From contig JAQSYR010000009.1 of NCBI GenBank assembly GCA_029256035.1, forward strand, positions 1 through 25,402: 25,402 nt of DNA, written 5' to 3'. Under the pieces are notes generated by a model, which saw nothing but the letters and a program-made list of their open reading frames with translations, had not been told where the DNA came from and did not search any database. The DNA is from Anaerocolumna sp. Lineage in GTDB: Bacteria > Bacillota > Clostridia > Lachnospirales > Lachnospiraceae. Each line of letters opens with the position of its first letter. Position 1 is the stretch's first letter. The translations under genes and the position numbers were made by a program. Shown here piece by piece: positions 22,466-25,402 of this stretch.

Positions 22466-22517
22466 AGATTAACCACCTACCTTTATCATAAAATTAAAGG
22501 TCATCGGCTCCATGGCA

Positions 22518-22661
22518 CTACTTGACGTTTATATTGATTTCAAATTCCTTTTTACAATTTCGCCCTTTACACCGGACAAAAACACCTTTCACTATACTTT
22601 TATCATCATAAAGGATAGGCATTTCATAACCACAGTGAGGGCATTTCACTTTCTTTTTCAA
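22518..22661 (-). CDS. Small zinc-ribbon phage protein (Com-like)
   Basis: 47-residue protein beginning KKKVKCPHCGYEMP. Two Cys pairs, C7-P-H-C10 and C31-K-G-R-N-C36 followed by KKEFEI, form a zinc ribbon like the Com translational regulator and similar tiny phage proteins. The start is TTG 22659-22661. It overlaps the stop of the Gp15-family gene in the four bases TTGA, and an in-frame TAA immediately upstream rules out any longer form. GAGGA lies ten bases upstream; a GTG at codon 5 is the only other option. Expression is probably coupled to the Gp15 gene. It lies between the tail chaperone genes and the tape measure. Zinc binding and a nucleic-acid role are inferred; no function is known to me. 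Confidence 0.78.
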   Translation of the reverse strand: MKKKVKCPHCGYEMPILYDDKSIVKGVFVRCKGRNCKKEFEININVK

Positions 22662-23254
22662 TTACTCGCCATCCTCTCTAATGTACCCCACAATGCATTT
22701 AAACCATCCTGGTAATTTTCTTGAACATTATCAAGGGCATAATAGGATTTTAATTCAATTAGATTCTGTCTTTCTTTTTGGTTATACTTCGTAGGTTCTG
22801 GGATATCTCTGCCACGAATACTCATAATTTCTTTAATCTTTGTGTTGTCAGACAACCCTTGAAATAGTGCTATAAACTTTCTCCAATGCAACCTTCCTTG
22901 TTGCTCTATGAGATCTATACCATAATCCATAAAAAAAGAAGAGTAGATGTATTCTGCATCCTCTTCAAAATCAAATACCTTTTTATTGTCCTTAGACTTT
23001 CTTTTAGGTTTGATATTTATAAATTCTTCAAATATGTCCACCAGTAAGTCGTTTTTCTGTTGAATTGTAAACCCTTTTAAGGTTCTCTTGTTAATGACTA
23101 AAATATTTATAGCTGTTTGTATCTTCTCTATATCCGTAAGGTCTTCTTTAAACAGATTCTGAACTTCTAAAACTACATCAAAAGCAAGATTGAGACGGAA
23201 TACCTTACCGTATTTCTCAATCTTATCATTCAATTCAGAAGATATGAAACTCAT
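22658..23254 (-). CDS. Bacteriophage Gp15-family protein, probable tail assembly chaperone
   Basis: 198 residues, mostly helical and charged. KYGKVFRLNLAFDVVLEVQN at the start, KKVFDFEEDAEYIYSSFFMD in the middle and LHWRKFIALFQGLSDNTKIK followed by IMSIR are the signature of the Gp15 family (PF06854) of Gram-positive siphophages. The family sits between the tail tube and tape measure genes, where lambda has its G/T tail assembly chaperones, so a chaperone role for the tape measure protein is inferred. It starts at ATG 23252-23254, overlapping the preceding stop in ATGA, without a strong ribosome binding site, so translation is probably coupled. Confidence 0.85.
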   Translation of the reverse strand: MSFISSELNDKIEKYGKVFRLNLAFDVVLEVQNLFKEDLTDIEKIQTAINILVINKRTLKGFTIQQKNDLLVDIFEEFINIKPKRKSKDNKKVFDFEEDAEYIYSSFFMDYGIDLIEQQGRLHWRKFIALFQGLSDNTKIKEIMSIRGRDIPEPTKYNQKERQNLIELKSYYALDNVQENYQDGLNALWGTLERMASN

Positions 23255-23697
23255 TTAAAAATACCAAATTTTATTTTTTGCTTACGGTTATAGCCTTGCA
23301 TAATACTATTTCTTGATTCTTGTGCAACTGATCTTACCCTTGGAATAACTACTTGGATAACGAATGGAAGTACTTCCTGACACATTTCTATGTATCTGTT
23401 TTCATAGAAATCCACTATTGTTTTAGCATCTTCTTTACCGAATACAGCTTCGAATAAATCTACCAAAGTCATTCCAATAGTTTCAAATGCCTTATCTGTA
23501 TTCCCTTCTTTTACTTCTTGCTGTGCTTCGGTCATATCTCTTTGAGCCTGTACTAAAGCCATATGCTTTTCAGATAGCTGCTTAGCCATGACGTCTGCAT
23601 CTAAATCAACATGAAGCGTATGTATAACATTTCCCTTATCATCAAGTAGTTCCAATTCCTCTTGAACTCTTTTATGCCTGCTGGCTTGGTATGCCAT
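23251..23697 (-). CDS. Probable tail assembly chaperone (first gene of pair)
   Basis: 148 residues, charged and helical, no signal or membrane segment. RHKRVQEELELLDDKGNVIH, MAKQLSEKHMALVQAQRDMT and DLFEAVFGKEDAKTIVDFYE resemble phage hypothetical proteins that precede Gp15-family genes. Position after the tail tube gene and before Gp15 suggests the G-like chaperone. The two genes overlap by four bases (ATGA), and I see no heptanucleotide slippery sequence in the correct frame, so coupling by reinitiation rather than frameshifting is likely. ATG 23695-23697 follows GGAGGG directly after a terminator hairpin, so it is translated from readthrough transcripts. Confidence 0.68.
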   Translation of the reverse strand: MAYQASRHKRVQEELELLDDKGNVIHTLHVDLDADVMAKQLSEKHMALVQAQRDMTEAQQEVKEGNTDKAFETIGMTLVDLFEAVFGKEDAKTIVDFYENRYIEMCQEVLPFVIQVVIPRVRSVAQESRNSIMQGYNRKQKIKFGIFK

Positions 23698-23711
23698 ATT
23701 AATCCCTCCTT

Positions 23712-23742
23712 AAAAAAGGGAGTAGCAAATTACTACTCCCTT
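23712..23742 (-). terminator. Intrinsic terminator after the tail tube gene
   Basis: On the minus strand, AAGGGAGTAG pairs perfectly with CTACTCCCTT (23716-23742, seven-base loop), followed by TTTTTT. It lies five bases past the tail tube stop and just before the next ribosome binding site. Partial termination here would favour the abundant tail tube protein over the low-copy chaperones and tape measure. Confidence 0.9.
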
Positions 23743-23747
23743 AATGA

Positions 23748-24179
23748 TTAAACTACAGTTCCGAATGTTGGTTTACCATTGCCATGGATAACTAAAGTAA
23801 CTGCATTCGGTTGATTTGCATCTCCACCGGCATCAGTAATATTCGCTAATGTAACTTCCCATGTGATTGTTTTTGTCCCTCTCGTTAGCCTTAATTGTGT
23901 TTTTCTTGCTTCACCAAAAGCATATTGGACAGCATCAGAAAAAATGTAATCACTCACAGGATCACCAACTTTTTTATCACCGGTAAAAGTAACCATGTAC
24001 TGACCACCTGTTACTTCCGAGCTACCCCATCCTTCATCAGACAGATATGTAGCCTGATATAATACTTCATTAAGTGCTTGCGAAATATTTTTCATCATTA
24101 CACCTAAGTCGGACCATGTTTCTGCAGCACTTGGCGTAGTATTTAATTCAGCCTTAATCTGATAATTTAATTCTGGCAT
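23748..24179 (-). CDS. Phage major tail (tube) protein
   Basis: 143 residues, beta-rich, expected to polymerise as hexameric rings around the tape measure. MPELNYQIKAELNTTPSAAE, GWGSSEVTGGQYMVTFTGDK, DYIFSDAVQYAFGEARKTQL and a C-terminal GNGKPTFGTV fit the phage tail tube family of Firmicutes siphophages. The place in the order (after three small head-tail genes, before chaperones and tape measure) and the strong terminator directly behind it, typical after abundant structural genes, support the call. ATG 24177-24179 follows AAGGTG. Confidence 0.87.
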   Translation of the reverse strand: MPELNYQIKAELNTTPSAAETWSDLGVMMKNISQALNEVLYQATYLSDEGWGSSEVTGGQYMVTFTGDKKVGDPVSDYIFSDAVQYAFGEARKTQLRLTRGTKTITWEVTLANITDAGGDANQPNAVTLVIHGNGKPTFGTVV

Positions 24180-24198
24180 TTAATTCACCTTACCTCTC

Positions 24199-24597
24199 TT
24201 AAAAATAAATTGTTATATCAACTATACAAGAATAAATATATTGACCGTTTTCTTGCTTTCCCACTAGGCTAGGCTCACTAGAAACCTCTGCATTCAACCA
24301 CTCAAATGTTGCGCCGTTGGGATATTCTTTTAATCCTTGCAGGTAGTTTCCTATCTTGCAAAGAGTATCATAAACAGCTATCTGATTAGAATTTTTGCAT
24401 AAGAAAAGCAATGGAATAACCTTATTAGCTTTCTTATTCAGGAATATATCCTGGTTATATCCTGGACTAATTTCGCATGAGATACCACCATCTGTAGGTA
24501 ATGATGAGATTCTAATCGTGCTAAATAGAGATAAGTTATCCTCTAGTGTACTAATTACTATATTCAATGCTTCTCCCTGTGGTTCTATATCAATCAC
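24199..24597 (-). CDS. Minor capsid/tail terminator-type protein (Minor_capsid_3-like)
   Basis: 132 residues. The C-terminal half (QIAVYDTLCKIGNYLQGLKE, YIYSCIVDITIYF) fits the Minor_capsid_3/tail completion group in Gram-positive siphophages, whose position corresponds to the tail terminator. The GTG start (24595-24597) follows the previous stop by one base and has a weak ribosome binding site; an in-frame TTG ten codons on with GGGAG upstream is an alternative. The position between the gp10-like gene and the tail tube gene supports the role. Confidence 0.72.
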   Translation of the reverse strand: MIDIEPQGEALNIVISTLEDNLSLFSTIRISSLPTDGGISCEISPGYNQDIFLNKKANKVIPLLFLCKNSNQIAVYDTLCKIGNYLQGLKEYPNGATFEWLNAEVSSEPSLVGKQENGQYIYSCIVDITIYF

Positions 24598-24598
24598 C

Positions 24599-24985
24599 TC
24601 ACAAATTAGCCTTCAAGGCATTATTGTATACCTCTCTCCACTCTTCTCCATGCACTGACCTTGCATAATGCGCCCACATTTTACGAGCTCCGGACCTGGT
24701 ATATTTAAGTGGTGTATCTGTTGCAACCTTAGGAGCTCTGCCAATCATGACTACACCGTAATACTGATACCTGGCATATGGAGTAGACCAGATAAGCAAT
24801 CCTTTTTCAAGCTGACTTTGGATTTCTGAACTCCTTATCAAATCACCCTGGTCCTTAGGTACGTATTGGTTGCAATCCTTTAGAGCCTGTTCTGCTGTTA
24901 AAAATATAGCCTTTTCATCTGCAGCCTTTATACGAGCTTTAACAGACTTCTTATCAAAACTAACCCTTACTTTACCGACTGGCAT
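24599..24985 (-). CDS. Minor capsid/head-tail protein (Minor_capsid_2, HK97 gp10-like)
   Basis: 128 residues. KVRVSFDKKSVKARIKAADE, NQYVPKDQGDLIRSSEIQSQ, LLIWSTPYARYQYYGVVMIG and YTRSGARKMWAHYARSVHGE are hallmarks of the Minor_capsid_2/gp10-like family: a VPKDTGxLxxS-type segment followed by WxxPYARYQY. These proteins act at the head-tail joining stage. Its ATG shares one base with the previous stop (TAATG), so translation is coupled. Confidence 0.87.
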   Translation of the reverse strand: MPVGKVRVSFDKKSVKARIKAADEKAIFLTAEQALKDCNQYVPKDQGDLIRSSEIQSQLEKGLLIWSTPYARYQYYGVVMIGRAPKVATDTPLKYTRSGARKMWAHYARSVHGEEWREVYNNALKANL

Positions 24986-25317
24986 TATATCAACCCCACT
25001 TCGTAATGATGTAACTTATTTCCGTCATATAAAGGCTCAGTCGTCTTTACAGTATAATCTACTCCATTAATAGTAATAATCGTTTCTTTGGCAAATTCAA
25101 CATTCTTTGGTTCACTATTTTTACAGTCATAGAATAGTAAAGTGTTTAACTGTATTTCGTTATTCTGACTGTCTTTTACTATGGTTTTTATAGGCTCTAG
25201 TCGAATGTATTTTAAATCAACCGGTGGAGTTGTTGTTACGTTTCCCCACCGGTCCTCTGCAGTAATGGATTTTATAGTTGCACTATGAATTAATAACTTT
25301 TTGGGTATCGCTCTCAT
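24985..25317 (-). CDS. Minor capsid/head-tail connector-type protein (Minor_capsid_1-like)
   Basis: 110 residues from ATG 25315-25317, which follows AGGGGG with seven bases. A longer in-frame reading to 25377 overlaps the end of the upstream gene and lacks its own site. MRAIPKKLLIHSATIKSITA, DRWGNVTTTPPVDLKYIRLE and LLFYDCKNSEPKNVEFAKET fit the Minor_capsid_1 family (PF10665), thought to be the head-tail stopper in these phages. First of three adjacent minor capsid genes in the usual order 1-2-3. Confidence 0.85.
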   Translation of the reverse strand: MRAIPKKLLIHSATIKSITAEDRWGNVTTTPPVDLKYIRLEPIKTIVKDSQNNEIQLNTLLFYDCKNSEPKNVEFAKETIITINGVDYTVKTTEPLYDGNKLHHYEVGLI

Positions 25318-25318
25318 A

Positions 25319-25402
25319 TCACAACCCCCTGTACAGTAATCCAGTAGGATTAAGGTACTTATAAGCCATTGGTGCAATCATATTAGTTTGTCCAGATCCA
25401 GA
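25319..25402 (-). CDS. C-terminal end of an upstream phage gene (5' part outside window)
   Basis: The last 27 codons of a minus-strand gene ending in TGA at 25319-25321, one base before the next ATG. The visible end is rich in glycine, tyrosine and leucine (NMIAPMAYKYLNPTGLLYRG). I do not recognise it. Position before Minor_capsid_1 suggests a head-tail connector or a capsid-associated protein. Confidence 0.6.
   Translation of the reverse strand, partial: SGSGQTNMIAPMAYKYLNPTGLLYRGL

Larger units (their letters stand above)
13817..25402 (-). mobile_element. Siphovirus-type prophage, late structural and lysis genes (partial)
   Basis: An unbroken minus-strand block of tightly packed phage genes in canonical order: head-tail, tail tube, chaperones, tape measure, distal tail, hub, fibres, lysis. 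Presence of tape measure and tail tube genes with no sheath gene indicates a long non-contractile tail. All reading frames are intact. Capsid, portal, terminase, integrase and repressor genes lie beyond the right edge. No attachment-site repeat can be identified because only one end is in the window. Confidence 0.93.

Noticed and set aside
22466..22511. A 14-codon ORF starting MEPMTFNFMIKVGG between the zinc-ribbon and tape measure genes
   Set aside because: It is too short, lacks a convincing ribosome binding site, and its end coincides with the ribosome binding site of the tape measure gene.
22658..23697. Programmed -1 frameshift joining the two tail assembly chaperone genes, as in lambda G/GT
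   Set aside because: The genes overlap in ATGA, with a run TTTTTAAATGA, but no X-XXY-YYZ heptamer occurs in the upstream frame and the second gene has its own start. Simple translational coupling explains the layout.
25318..25377. Longer N-terminus of the Minor_capsid_1-like protein
   Set aside because: It overlaps the end of the upstream phage gene in another frame. AGGGGG is correctly spaced for ATG 25315-25317, and the family begins with that segment.

Overview
The window looks like chromosomal DNA from a low-GC, Gram-positive, endospore-forming Clostridia, most likely a Lachnospiraceae-type organism. This rests on AT-rich intergenic DNA, strong AGGAGG ribosome binding sites, a sugar-binding lipoprotein with a Thr/Ala/Glu-rich linker, and a LysM-GH18 protein of the spore SleL/YaaH type. 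No rRNA, tRNA, CRISPR array or insertion sequence was seen.

Region 1 (1-10767) is a rare-sugar or polyol utilisation locus in three transcription units. On the minus strand a GntR/UTRA regulator is followed by an FGGY carbohydrate kinase that runs off the window. Divergent from the regulator is a ketose 3-epimerase of the D-allulose (psicose) 3-epimerase family, with every catalytic and substrate residue I know of in place. Facing it is a long minus-strand operon: ribose-type ABC transporter (binding lipoprotein, double ATPase, permease), zinc-dependent medium-chain dehydrogenase, phosphotriesterase-family metal hydrolase, shikimate-dehydrogenase-like oxidoreductase, and a cupin-type glucose-6-phosphate isomerase. 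A plausible reading is import, oxidation of a polyol to a ketose, C3 epimerisation, phosphorylation and isomerisation to glucose-6-phosphate. The hydrolase and the AroE-like enzyme do not fit any pathway I know, and they make this the best candidate for something undescribed.

Region 2 (10768-13814) holds three independently placed plus-strand genes: a small HPr-like protein with no histidine at all; a LysM-LysM-GH18 spore-type protein whose catalytic acidic residues are all replaced; and a secreted Big_2-domain protein with its own promoter and GC-rich terminator.

Region 3 (13817-25402, continuing beyond the window) is the late part of a siphovirus-type prophage, all on the minus strand. In transcription order it encodes an unidentified partial gene, three minor capsid/head-tail proteins, tail tube protein, two tail-assembly-chaperone-like genes (the second Gp15 family), a 47-residue zinc-ribbon protein starting with TTG, tape measure, distal tail protein, Gp37-like tail hub protein, a baseplate/receptor-binding-type protein, an FnIII plus glycine-rich adhesin, a tail accessory protein, a PF06541 membrane protein, and a lysis cassette (XhlA-like, holin, amidase). 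A strong intrinsic terminator follows the tail tube gene. The integrase, packaging genes and attachment sites are not in the window, so the prophage boundary near 13-13.8 kb is inferred from gene content only.
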